Shown here in pieces: positions 1 through 8,235 of a stretch of 64,000 nucleotides of DNA (position 1 is its first letter; each line of letters starts with the position of its first letter). Below the pieces are notes generated by a model, which saw only the letters and a list, made by a program, of their open reading frames with translations, was not told where the DNA came from and searched no databases. Made by a program: the position numbers and the translations under genes. Origin of the DNA: Trinickia dinghuensis (GTDB lineage: Bacteria; Pseudomonadota; Gammaproteobacteria; Burkholderiales; Burkholderiaceae). The DNA lies in assembly GCF_003367175.1 (NCBI RefSeq), contig NZ_QRGA01000021.1, positions 62,001 to 126,000 of the forward strand. Reading direction: 5' to 3'.

Positions 1-1746
1 GTGACCCGCCACCGCGCGCTCATCCAAAACACGCAACGCGCGATCTCGCCAGGTCGACATGAACAGCGCACGATCGTCGAGGCTCGGTGCGTATGCGCCT
101 GCCTCATTCATCATGTGCCGTGCGGCGAGATCGTCGCGGATCTGACGCGCTCGAGCGCCTAAATCGGCGCCGCCGTCGCCGATCGCGGCGTAGTCCGGGC
201 CAGCCAGTTGTCGTGCGTTCGCCGTCCATAGCTGACCGGACGCCGGATTGACGATCGACGGATGGTCGCCCGGAGGCAGCAGCGAGTGCCATCCTTTGTC
301 GTCCGTTGTCGATGAGTAGGGGAACGTGTCGTTCCAGTCCGCATGCCGCTGCGGCATTGGGCCGGCGATCGTCCAGCCGATATTGCCCGCGGTATCGCCC
401 GCTACTAGGTTCTGCGCCGGGATCCCGGCCGACTGCCCGACGGCCAATGCCTGGCTGACGTCGGTGGCCGCTTCCATCCTAAGCAGGCCCAGGTTCGCTG
501 CGCCGTCATCCTGGGCCACCCATCTGACGGCGTAGTGCTTGTCGCCGACCTTCCAGACCGGCCCGAAGTTCGACTCGGCGACCCGCATCGTCGCGGCCGC
601 GCCGCCGTTGACCCGCAACACCTCATCGTGAAATCGGAGCGGCGCCCAGCCCGTCGGCGTTCGATACCGATCGGGATGTTCGGGGTCGATCTGAAGCTCC
701 ACGAGGTCGAGGTAGTCGCCGTAGCTGTTCGTGAATCCCCACGCAACGGAGCCGTTGCTCCCCGCGACGACGACGGGCGCGCCCGGCAGCGTCACGCCGA
801 CGATGCGACGCGGCTTACCGGACGGCGACGACGGGTACTCGAGCACGGCGCGATACCAGATATTCGGAAGCCGCAGGTTCAGGTGCATGTCATTGGCGAC
901 GATCGCGCTGCCGGTAGCGGTTCGCTTACCCGATATCGCCCAATTGTTGCTGCCGATTTCGGTGCCGAACGGGATCTCGGCCACCGTTTGCGACGGAGCA
1001 ACGCCGAGCCAGTCGGGCGCGGCGCCTTGAACCGTCTGTCCGCCGCAGTCGACGGACGGCGCGTCGAGCGGTGCGTCCCACTCGCTGCATTCGGGCAATA
1101 GCGTCTTGAGTGCTTCCGCGCTCGTATGCTCGCGCAGCCATCCGCGCGAGAAGTCACGGTGCAGTTCGCCCTCCTGTAGCTCGAAATACATGGACCAGAC
1201 GACGAGCAAGCTGTCTTGGGGGCGCCAGGGCCGGGGGCTCGTACGCAGCACGAGGTATTCGAACGGACGGACTCGAAGCGCCGCGAGCCCCGCATTGACG
1301 CCCGCGGCGTAGCGTTCGAGGATTTTCTTATCGGCTGCCGGGAGCTTTGCAAATGCCTGATCGGCGAGACGATCGAATCCATAGATGCGGCGCGCGCGAT
1401 CGACGCGGAGCAGGGAAGGCCCGAGCAGCGCCGCGAGCTGGCCGGTCGCGGACCGCCGCAGCAGGTCCATTTGGAAGAAGCGTTCCTGCGCGTGCACGAA
1501 GCCTGTTGCATAGGCGACGTCTTCGCGCGTGGCGCCGGATATCGTCGGGACGCCCTGCGCGTCGCGTGCGATATCGACGCTCGCCTGCAAGCCGTTCACG
1601 GATTTCGTGCCGTCCAGCGCCGGCAAGCTGAGCGCCGTTGCGATGACGCACGCCAACAGGACGAGGGCGCAAAGCGTCACGATCGCGGCAATGCACTTGG
1701 CGGTGAAACCCAATGCGTTGCGTCGTCTAGGCAATGCGATTGTCAT
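1..1746 (-). CDS. Penicillin acylase family (peptidase S45) hydrolase, C-terminus cut off by the window
   Basis: The frame is open from an ATG at 1746 to the left edge, giving 582 codons without a stop. Residues 13-38 form a hydrophobic export/anchor segment, so the enzyme is probably periplasmic. The A-chain motif FVHAQERFFQMDLLRR is typical of S45 Ntn hydrolases, and EIGSNNWAISG places the nucleophile Ser266 directly after Gly265, where family members cut themselves into two chains. The family hydrolyses amide bonds of beta-lactam side chains or acyl-homoserine lactones. Which substrate is used cannot be told here; quorum-signal acylases belong to the same family. Full-length members are about 750-850 residues, so roughly 200 are missing to the left. 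The neighbouring MFS gene reads in the same direction 116 bp upstream. Confidence 0.9.
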   Translation of the reverse strand, partial: MTIALPRRRNALGFTAKCIAAIVTLCALVLLACVIATALSLPALDGTKSVNGLQASVDIARDAQGVPTISGATREDVAYATGFVHAQERFFQMDLLRRSATGQLAALLGPSLLRVDRARRIYGFDRLADQAFAKLPAADKKILERYAAGVNAGLAALRVRPFEYLVLRTSPRPWRPQDSLLVVWSMYFELQEGELHRDFSRGWLREHTSAEALKTLLPECSEWDAPLDAPSVDCGGQTVQGAAPDWLGVAPSQTVAEIPFGTEIGSNNWAISGKRTATGSAIVANDMHLNLRLPNIWYRAVLEYPSSPSGKPRRIVGVTLPGAPVVVAGSNGSVAWGFTNSYGDYLDLVELQIDPEHPDRYRTPTGWAPLRFHDEVLRVNGGAAATMRVAESNFGPVWKVGDKHYAVRWVAQDDGAANLGLLRMEAATDVSQALAVGQSAGIPAQNLVAGDTAGNIGWTIAGPMPQRHADWNDTFPYSSTTDDKGWHSLLPPGDHPSIVNPASGQLWTANARQLAGPDYAAIGDGGADLGARARQIRDDLAARHMMNEAGAYAPSLDDRALFMSTWRDRALRVLDERAVAGH

Positions 1747-1862
1747 TCGGCAGGGGCCCTTTATTGATTCGCGGTTTCTGATTGTCGAAGGCTCGGTGGC
1801 AGGCATTCTCCCGCGTTTCAGTGACAATGCAAAATCGGCAGGGGCTTGCTGCTGGGTACTGG

Positions 1863-3110
1863 TTACTGCGCTACGTTCGGAATGCTGACGAGCCGGGCCG
1901 CGGACGAACGCAAGATAACGAACGCCTGGATGGCGAACGCGAACACCGCCACGACGAGACAAGCTTGCGCGCCCGCCGTGCCTCCTAGCGTTGCGCCGAT
2001 CAACGCGCCGAGCGGGCGCGCGCCATAGGTCGCGGTGCTGATCAGCGCCGATACGCGTCCGAGCATCGACTCGGGGGTGATGGCTTGACGCAGCGTGGTC
2101 GAGCCGATCACCCAGAGAATCGGGCCGAAGCCAAGTTGGAAGTAGGCTGCGGCGGCGATCCAAGGAGAAGGAACGAGCAGGGTCGCGCATAGGGTCAGCG
2201 ACGCGGCGAGGCCGCACAACGGTCCCACGACGATGACCTGGCCGAAACGCAAATGCGACGAGATCTTCGGTGCGGCCAGCGCGCCCGCGATCATGCCTGC
2301 GCCATAGGCGGCAAGCGTCGCGCCGACGCCTGCGGCAGACAGCGCTAGATGCTGGCTGGCGTAGGGGACATAGACGGCTTGAACGACGAAAAAGCCGACG
2401 TTGAAAAATACGGCCGTCAAAACGATCGCCCGCAGGAGTGCGTTGCCGGAGACGAAGGCTGCGCCCTCGCGCAATTCCGACATGAACTTGCGCCTTGGGG
2501 CCGGCGTTCTAACCGGCTCGCTTATCTTTGAGAGCAGCAAAACCGCCGTTGCCGAAAGGCCGGCGGCCGCGATGAACGCGGCTGGGGCGCCGACCACTCC
2601 AACGAGCAGACCGCCCAGTGCGGGGCCCGCCGAATAGGCGACGCTGCGTGCCAGTTCCACGCGTCCGTTGGCGGTCGCCCATGCGCTGCGCTCGACCAAC
2701 GACGTGATCAGTGACGGCGCGGCGACGTTGTAAGCGACCGTGCCGCACGCGCCGACGAAACCGCAGACGGCCAGCAGCGGCAGCGATAGTTTGCCGGCAA
2801 GCAGGGCGGCCAGTACGACGAGCAACGCTGCGCAGCGCACCCCTTCGGCGCGAGCCATTAGGTTCTTGCGCGATGTCTGATCGGCCCACACGCCGAGCAC
2901 GATGGACAGGACGAGAAACGGCATCGTCTGAGCGGTTTGCAGCCAACCGGTTTGGCCGGCACCGGCGCCCAGCGCGAACACGGCGACGATCGGCGTTGCG
3001 GCAAGGCCGATTTGCTCGGCCGACTGGGCCGCGAGATTCGACCACGTCAGCCGGTGAAAGGCCGGCGGCAACGACGCCGCCTGCGATTTGATGGGGGTTT
3101 GGACTTGCAT
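1863..3110 (-). CDS. MFS transporter, drug/siderophore exporter type
   Basis: This 415-residue protein has about 12 hydrophobic segments and the MFS cytoplasmic loop after helix 2 (GVWADQTSRKN, residues about 74-84, a loose version of the GxxxDRxGRR motif). The overall pattern resembles the MFS_3/EntS-like exporters of the inner membrane. The substrate cannot be predicted. It lies upstream of the acylase on the same strand and could be co-transcribed with it. An 11-bp dyad sits directly upstream of its ATG (3115-3146), suggesting repressor control, but no regulator gene is next to it. Confidence 0.85.
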   Translation of the reverse strand: MQVQTPIKSQAASLPPAFHRLTWSNLAAQSAEQIGLAATPIVAVFALGAGAGQTGWLQTAQTMPFLVLSIVLGVWADQTSRKNLMARAEGVRCAALLVVLAALLAGKLSLPLLAVCGFVGACGTVAYNVAAPSLITSLVERSAWATANGRVELARSVAYSAGPALGGLLVGVVGAPAAFIAAAGLSATAVLLLSKISEPVRTPAPRRKFMSELREGAAFVSGNALLRAIVLTAVFFNVGFFVVQAVYVPYASQHLALSAAGVGATLAAYGAGMIAGALAAPKISSHLRFGQVIVVGPLCGLAASLTLCATLLVPSPWIAAAAYFQLGFGPILWVIGSTTLRQAITPESMLGRVSALISTATYGARPLGALIGATLGGTAGAQACLVVAVFAFAIQAFVILRSSAARLVSIPNVAQ

Positions 3111-3114
3111 CGAG

Positions 3115-3146
3115 TAAGCCTCGCCAAATGAGTTCGGTGAGGCTTA
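3115..3146. promoter_or_regulatory. Dyad immediately upstream of the MFS gene (operator candidate)
   Basis: TAAGCCTCGCC at 3115-3125 faces GGTGAGGCTTA at 3136-3146 across a 10-nt spacer, complementary at 10 of 11 positions. It begins 5 bp before the ATG of the minus-strand MFS gene. It could be a repressor site of the kind that controls exporters, or a leader hairpin in its mRNA. Confidence 0.45.
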
Positions 3147-3503
3147 TGGTGGGACGCTCGCGCATTCGCGGCGAGCCGGTTCTTGCGGTTTCATCCGCAC
3201 GCGGATGCGTCATCCGGGCGACCTGCTCGATACACCGGGGTGGCCGAAATCATCGAATAAATGGCGGTGTGGGCATTCCAACTCCACTATGCAAAGCAGC
3301 AATTCTTATACCTATAATTGACAGGACGAGGTAAGGGATCGCTTAAAAATAGTTGAAATCGATTTTGTCGAGGCGTGCATGAGAAATATTTACAGAATGT
3401 GATTAGAATCGGCAGCTTTTCGTTCAACTGCGATAATCGTTCGCGAAGCTCGATATATGGCACACCGTGATTGTCGCGCCGGTTCCAAATCGGTGATGGC
3501 GTA
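3147..3503. other. Intergenic region between divergent MFS and tssF genes
   Basis: No coding frame in this 357-bp stretch looks real. The part from about 3280 to 3440 is clearly more AT-rich than its surroundings and should hold the divergent promoters. I could not place a -35/-10 pair with confidence. Confidence 0.5.
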
Positions 3504-5357
3504 ATGGACGACTACCCGGATCCCGAGGACTTGCTGCCCTTCTACGAGCGCGAGCTCGCGCTGTTGCGGCGCGAGATGCGCGAGTTTTCCGAGCGGTATC
3601 CAGGCGCGGCCGCAAAACTGGGTATCTCCGGCGAGCACTGCGACGACCCGCACGTCGAGCGTCTATTGCAGTCCGCCGCGCTGAGCAATGCGCGAGCGGC
3701 GGCGCGCATCGACGACGACTATCCGGAAGTGCCGACGGCGATGCTCGAGCGCCTGCATCCGGAAATCCTGCGGCCGTTTCCCGCATGCTCGATCGCGCAG
3801 ATCCAGTCCGTGCCCGATCCGTCACGCGAGGCGCAGACGATTGCGGGCGGGACGGAGTTCGCTTCGCACCACGGGAAATACCGTTTTCGGTCCGCGTACG
3901 ACGTCAAGCTGGCTCCGCTTTCCATCGCACAGGTGCGCTATGAGCCGGTAGCCGTGGCGCCGAGAAACGTGGTGCTCCCGGACCGCGCCCTCGGCCTGCT
4001 GTCCGTCACGTTCGAGGCACCGGTCGGGCAGGCCGGGTTTGCCGCCATTCCCGATCTCGTCCGTCTCTATCTCGACGGGGCGCCGCAAGTTGTCGCCGCG
4101 CTGATCGATTCGCTCCTGCTTCGTGCCATCGCCGCATTCGTCGATGTAGACAGCCGCGGCCAGTGGAAGGCGCTCGAGGCCGTGCCGGTGGCGGCCGCTG
4201 GTTTTGACAGTGCCGATAGCGTATTCGGGCGCGGGCCGGAACGGCAGTTGCCGCTGCGCTTGCTGCTGGAGTATTTCGCGTTTCCCGAGCGCTTCCGGTT
4301 CGTCGACGTCGACTTTGCGATGCTCAGGCAGGCCCTGCAAGGCGACACGCGGAGCGGCACAACTGCCACGCTGCACTTGGCCATCGCCGGCGTACATCAC
4401 GATTCGCAGATCGCGCAGCGTCTTTCGGCTGTCACAATCCGCAATCTGAAGCTGTTCTGTACGCCGGTCGTCAACCTATTCCGTCGAGACGTCGAGCCCG
4501 GCGAGCGTATTGAAGTACCAGGCCATTCGGGTCCTTGGTATCAGGTGGTCCCAAGCGGTGTGACGGCTGTCGCCGATACGGAAGTTTGGTCGATCGACGA
4601 GGTACGGCTGAATACCGGCGGGGCATCCGATTCCGAAGTCATCGAGCCGCTTCACGGCTTAGGACACCGCAAGTACTACGGCGCACCGGCGTGGGAGTTG
4701 GTGCGCGACGGGCGAGCGGCGCGCGACGACCCCGGCCGCGAAACGGCGCTCGTGCTGCGCAAGCTCGAGGGCGACGCTGTGCAGGTGGATCCGAAGCAGT
4801 TGGCGATCAAAGTGACCTGCACGAACCGAAATCTGCCGGCAGACATGCCAATCGGCACATCGGACAGTGATCTCGAAGCACTCGACGCGGAGATCAAATG
4901 CCCGATCGTGCTATTGCAGGAGCCGACACAGAGCCGGTGGCCCAAGGCACAGGACGGTTACTGGTGGCAGCTCCTATCGCAGCTCACGCCGCACGTCTTT
5001 CGCCTCGACCCGCTTGGGCTGAAAGTCCTCAAGGAACTGTTCCGGCAATTCGCCGCGCATGCGGGCCGGCGAGCCGCGCATATCGAAGGCATGGCGTCCC
5101 TGCGCTGGCGCAGCGTGATGCTGTGGACGACCGTTGCCGGCATCGGGAGCCTCGAACGCGGCATTGAAATCACGCTCGCGCTCGACGAACAGCGGTTCGA
5201 ATCGGACGGCATCAGTCCTTTCATCGGCGTGATGGACCGCTTTTTTGCATCGTATGCGGAGATCAATAGTTCGATTCAGCTGGTTGCCGTATCGGCCCGG
5301 ACCGGCGCGGTGCTCTGCGAATGCGCTCCGCGAGACGGGCGTTTGCCGATGGTCTAA
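3504..5357 (+). CDS. tssF: Type VI secretion baseplate subunit TssF (orphan copy)
   Basis: The protein starts MDDYPDPEDLLPFYERELAL, the standard TssF opening, so the ATG at 3504 is preferred over an in-frame codon 33 bp upstream. At 617 residues it has normal full length. The C-terminal block RGIEITLALDEQRF...MDRFFASYAEINSSIQL matches the conserved TssF end. TssF forms baseplate wedges with TssG, TssE and TssK in the cytoplasm. In complete clusters tssF sits between tssE and tssG; here neither is present, and the next genes are vgrG, eagR and rhs. This is therefore a second, effector-associated tssF or a relic of a cluster. No internal damage is visible. Confidence 0.85.
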   Translation: MDDYPDPEDLLPFYERELALLRREMREFSERYPGAAAKLGISGEHCDDPHVERLLQSAALSNARAAARIDDDYPEVPTAMLERLHPEILRPFPACSIAQIQSVPDPSREAQTIAGGTEFASHHGKYRFRSAYDVKLAPLSIAQVRYEPVAVAPRNVVLPDRALGLLSVTFEAPVGQAGFAAIPDLVRLYLDGAPQVVAALIDSLLLRAIAAFVDVDSRGQWKALEAVPVAAAGFDSADSVFGRGPERQLPLRLLLEYFAFPERFRFVDVDFAMLRQALQGDTRSGTTATLHLAIAGVHHDSQIAQRLSAVTIRNLKLFCTPVVNLFRRDVEPGERIEVPGHSGPWYQVVPSGVTAVADTEVWSIDEVRLNTGGASDSEVIEPLHGLGHRKYYGAPAWELVRDGRAARDDPGRETALVLRKLEGDAVQVDPKQLAIKVTCTNRNLPADMPIGTSDSDLEALDAEIKCPIVLLQEPTQSRWPKAQDGYWWQLLSQLTPHVFRLDPLGLKVLKELFRQFAAHAGRRAAHIEGMASLRWRSVMLWTTVAGIGSLERGIEITLALDEQRFESDGISPFIGVMDRFFASYAEINSSIQLVAVSARTGAVLCECAPRDGRLPMV

Positions 5358-5414
5358 AAGCCTGAAAGCGGCGATTTCACGCCTGACGGGATGGTTCGTA
5401 GCAGCGGAGATTCT

Positions 5415-5467
5415 TTTCGCAAGCGGGGAAGATTGGATTAAATGCTTGCGAAATGCACAGGTTTTTT
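5415..5467 (+). terminator. Terminator-like hairpin after tssF
   Basis: TTTCGCAAGC at 5415-5424 pairs perfectly with GCTTGCGAAA at 5444-5453 across a 19-nt loop. Six T residues follow at 5462-5467. It suggests that tssF and vgrG are separate transcription units. Confidence 0.45.
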
Positions 5468-5540
5468 GAACGACTAATTTTCATTGCGATTTGGTATATT
5501 GGCGCCTCTGCAAGGCGGTTGAGAGCGCATTGCCAGTGAG

Positions 5541-5563
5541 CGGGCCGATCGGCATCCGGCCCG
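5541..5563 (+). other. Leader hairpin upstream of vgrG
   Basis: CGGGCCG at 5541-5547 pairs with CGGCCCG at 5557-5563 across a 9-nt loop, 28 bp before the vgrG start. No T tract follows, so it is more likely an mRNA leader structure than a terminator. Confidence 0.35.
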
Positions 5564-5591
5564 TCCCGCGAGACAGAACAAGAGGTTAAAC

Positions 5592-7709
5592 ATGAGTTTT
5601 ACAGCTACCGGAATTGCCGGAGGCGGTGGTGCGCCGTCAACGAGTGGGCTGTCGAATCTCGGCCAGGCCGCTGGGATGGCAGGGCAGCTTGGCGCGCTTG
5701 CCGGGATGCCGGGCGCGGGCCTCCTGAACGGAGCGTCCAGCGCGGTGCAGCTGGCGCAGACCGGTATGTCGCTCATGGGCAAGACACCGGAGTCGGTAGC
5801 CAGCGCAATCAACGGCGCCGCGGGCGACCGGCCGAAATTCAATCAGGATTACCGTTACGCCACGATCGATTCGCCGCTCGGCCACGACGTGCTGCTCATC
5901 AACGCGATGATCGTGGATGAGCACGTCAACCAATTGCCGGAAATCCACGTCGATTTGTTGTCGCACCAGAACAATATCGAGCCTCAGCAGATCGTCGGCC
6001 AGCGCGTGAAGATCTTGCTGGACCCGCGTTCGCGCAATTACAGCTTGGAGCGGATCGTCGCGGTTTCGCGCAATCCGGACGATCGCCGCTACTTTGACGG
6101 TTATGTGGCGTCGTTCGGCCGCGTCGGCAGCTCGGGCAACGTGACACGCTATGAAATGTCGGTCGTGCCGTGGTTCTGGTTTCTCACGCGCTCGACCGAC
6201 TGCCGGATCTTTCAGAACCAGACGCCGCAGGACATCCTGACGACGATCTTCCATGAGCAGGGATTTACCGACTACGAGTTCGAGGTGCGCAGCAAGCGGC
6301 CGAGGCTGAAGTACATCGTGATGTACGGCGAGTCGTACTACAACTTTTGTGCGCGGCTCATGGAGCAGGAGGGGCTGATTTGGACCTTCCGCTATGAAAA
6401 GGACAAGCATGTCCTCGTGATCGGCGACACGAACGCGATATTTCGGCCGCTGCCTACGCTGGGAGAAATCGAGTACCACGCGGACAGCGCGGCGAGCGAG
6501 CGTGACGGCATCGAGCGATGGGACGAGGCATTCAGTTTTCGTGTCGGCAAGGTCACGTATCGGGACTTCAACTTCGAGCGGCCTTCCTCTCAGTTGATGC
6601 TCGTCGAAGCCCCGGCGCGTAATCTCAAGCACTCGCAAATCCAGGGAACGGAGCGCTACGAGCATCAGTCGCTCTATGACGACTTGGACAACGGCGAGCG
6701 CTATGTGCGCTATGCGATGGAAGCGGAAGAAGCGCAGGCGCGGCGCTTTACCGGTATCGGATACGCATCGGGAATGACGACGGCGGGTCGATTCACGCTA
6801 GAGAATCATGGCTCTTCGACCTACAACGGCAAGGAGTTCGCGATTCTGCACGTGCGGCATGAAGCCGTGAACGACTACACGCAGCAAGCCGCTCGGTTGC
6901 CCTATCGCAATACGTTCACTTGTCTGCCGGTGGACATTCCCTTCCGGCCGGAGCGACGCGCACCGAAGCCGTCGATGCAGGGCACGCAGACGGCCATGGT
7001 CGTAGGCCCGAAGGGTGAAGAGATCTACACGGACGGCAGCTGTGTGAAGCTGCATTTCCCGTGGGATCGGCGCGGAAAGATGGACGGCACTGATTCGATG
7101 TGGGTGCGCGTGTCGCAGCCCTGGGCCGGCAAGGGGTGGGGAGGGTCCGCGATTCCGCGTATCGGCCAAGAAGTGGTCGTGATCCACGTTCAAGGAGACC
7201 CCGATATGCCGCTGGTCATCGGCCGCGTGTTCAACGGGGAAGCCGCCAATCCGTATCACGGAACTGCTGGGCAGACGATGGGCATCAAGAGCCAGACGCA
7301 TAAGGGGGCGGGCTCGAATGAATTGCGCTTCTCGGATGTCAACGGCTCGCAAGAGTTCTTCATGCACGCGCAGAAGGATATGAATACGGTGGTCGAGAAT
7401 GCGCAGACGACGAAGGTCGTTGCGGGTAATCGCGTCATCACGGTGGACAAAGGCGACCATGCGACTACCGTGTCAACTGGCAATCTGCTTGACGTCGTCA
7501 CAAAGGGCGACACGACACAGCAAACCCCCGCCGGCGTGCATATCGTGGAAGCGAAGGAACTCTGGATCAAGGTCGGCGGAGAGGGCGGAACCAAGATCCA
7601 TATGACCGCGGACGCAGTGGAAATCTACAAGGGCTCTTCGGTGATCCATCTCGACGATGGCCATATCGTCGTCAAAGCCACTCGTACCGACATCAATCCC
7701 GAAGGCTAA
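5592..7709 (+). CDS. vgrG: Type VI secretion spike protein VgrG
   Basis: This 705-residue protein opens with a Gly/Ala-rich extension (residues 1-80) not usual in VgrG. It is followed by the gp27-like region (from about YRYATIDSPLGHDVLL, with residues SYYNFCARLMEQEG near 255-270) and the gp5-like OB fold (about 470-560, VKLHFPWDRRGK and WVRVSQPWAGKGWGG). It ends in a short beta-helix tail with repeated T/V/D residues. There is no large C-terminal toxin domain, so it is a structural carrier that caps the Hcp tube and binds the PAAR domain of the Rhs protein encoded next. An RBS AAGAGG precedes the ATG. It is followed at 38 bp by the chaperone gene. Confidence 0.93.
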   Translation: MSFTATGIAGGGGAPSTSGLSNLGQAAGMAGQLGALAGMPGAGLLNGASSAVQLAQTGMSLMGKTPESVASAINGAAGDRPKFNQDYRYATIDSPLGHDVLLINAMIVDEHVNQLPEIHVDLLSHQNNIEPQQIVGQRVKILLDPRSRNYSLERIVAVSRNPDDRRYFDGYVASFGRVGSSGNVTRYEMSVVPWFWFLTRSTDCRIFQNQTPQDILTTIFHEQGFTDYEFEVRSKRPRLKYIVMYGESYYNFCARLMEQEGLIWTFRYEKDKHVLVIGDTNAIFRPLPTLGEIEYHADSAASERDGIERWDEAFSFRVGKVTYRDFNFERPSSQLMLVEAPARNLKHSQIQGTERYEHQSLYDDLDNGERYVRYAMEAEEAQARRFTGIGYASGMTTAGRFTLENHGSSTYNGKEFAILHVRHEAVNDYTQQAARLPYRNTFTCLPVDIPFRPERRAPKPSMQGTQTAMVVGPKGEEIYTDGSCVKLHFPWDRRGKMDGTDSMWVRVSQPWAGKGWGGSAIPRIGQEVVVIHVQGDPDMPLVIGRVFNGEAANPYHGTAGQTMGIKSQTHKGAGSNELRFSDVNGSQEFFMHAQKDMNTVVENAQTTKVVAGNRVITVDKGDHATTVSTGNLLDVVTKGDTTQQTPAGVHIVEAKELWIKVGGEGGTKIHMTADAVEIYKGSSVIHLDDGHIVVKATRTDINPEG

Positions 7710-7746
7710 AGGGCCGATTGTCGTCTCACACTCATACTCGGATAGC

Positions 7747-8220
7747 ATGAGCAACGAAACTACGCGTGTTCAATTCAGCGAAGGCAGCATCGCACTGCCT
7801 CCTGGGTTCGAGGATCGAACCACGAATCTGTTCGTGCCCAAAGAACCCGCAACGCAACCGAATCTCAGTGTCGCGCGCGATTGGCTGAGAGAAGACGAAA
7901 CGCTTGCCAGCTACATCGACCGGCAGCTCGATCAACTGAAAGCGCATTTGAACAGCCATAAGCTGCGCGTGCGTCAGCGGGCGCAACTGGGCGCAGACGA
8001 TGCCGCATTGGACGGCGAATGTATCGAAGCAACGTACCGCAACGGTACGCGCACGGTGTACCAACGTCAGGCAGCGTTCGTCATCGCTCCGCGACGTGCC
8101 CTGATCTTTACCGCATCGGCACCGGCGTCGTTCGACGAGGCATTCGATTCATTCTGGCACACGTGGCTCGCCGGCTACCAACTGCCTATCGGTACGGACG
8201 AAGCGGAACAACCCTCATAG
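7747..8220 (+). CDS. eagR: EagR-type chaperone (DcrB/DUF1795) for the Rhs effector
   Basis: The 157-residue product has the small DcrB/DUF1795 fold pattern: EGSIALPPGFEDRTTNLFV at the start and AFVIAPRRALIFTASAP before a C-terminal helix with FWHTWLAGYQLP. EagR proteins bind the N-terminal membrane segments of PAAR-Rhs effectors in the cytoplasm and help load them on VgrG. The ATG at 7747 follows a weak SD; longer in-frame readings overlap vgrG and are not needed. The rhs gene starts 15 bp downstream, the usual order vgrG-eagR-rhs-immunity. Confidence 0.88.
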   Translation: MSNETTRVQFSEGSIALPPGFEDRTTNLFVPKEPATQPNLSVARDWLREDETLASYIDRQLDQLKAHLNSHKLRVRQRAQLGADDAALDGECIEATYRNGTRTVYQRQAAFVIAPRRALIFTASAPASFDEAFDSFWHTWLAGYQLPIGTDEAEQPS

Positions 8221-8235
8221 CGACGGAGAGCCAGC

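Noticed and set aside
535-1101. Plus-strand frames across 1-1860 and minus-strand frames across the importer and TPS regions
   Set aside because: They are antisense shadows in high-GC DNA: Arg/Ala-rich, without recognisable domains, and fully covered by well-supported genes on the other strand.
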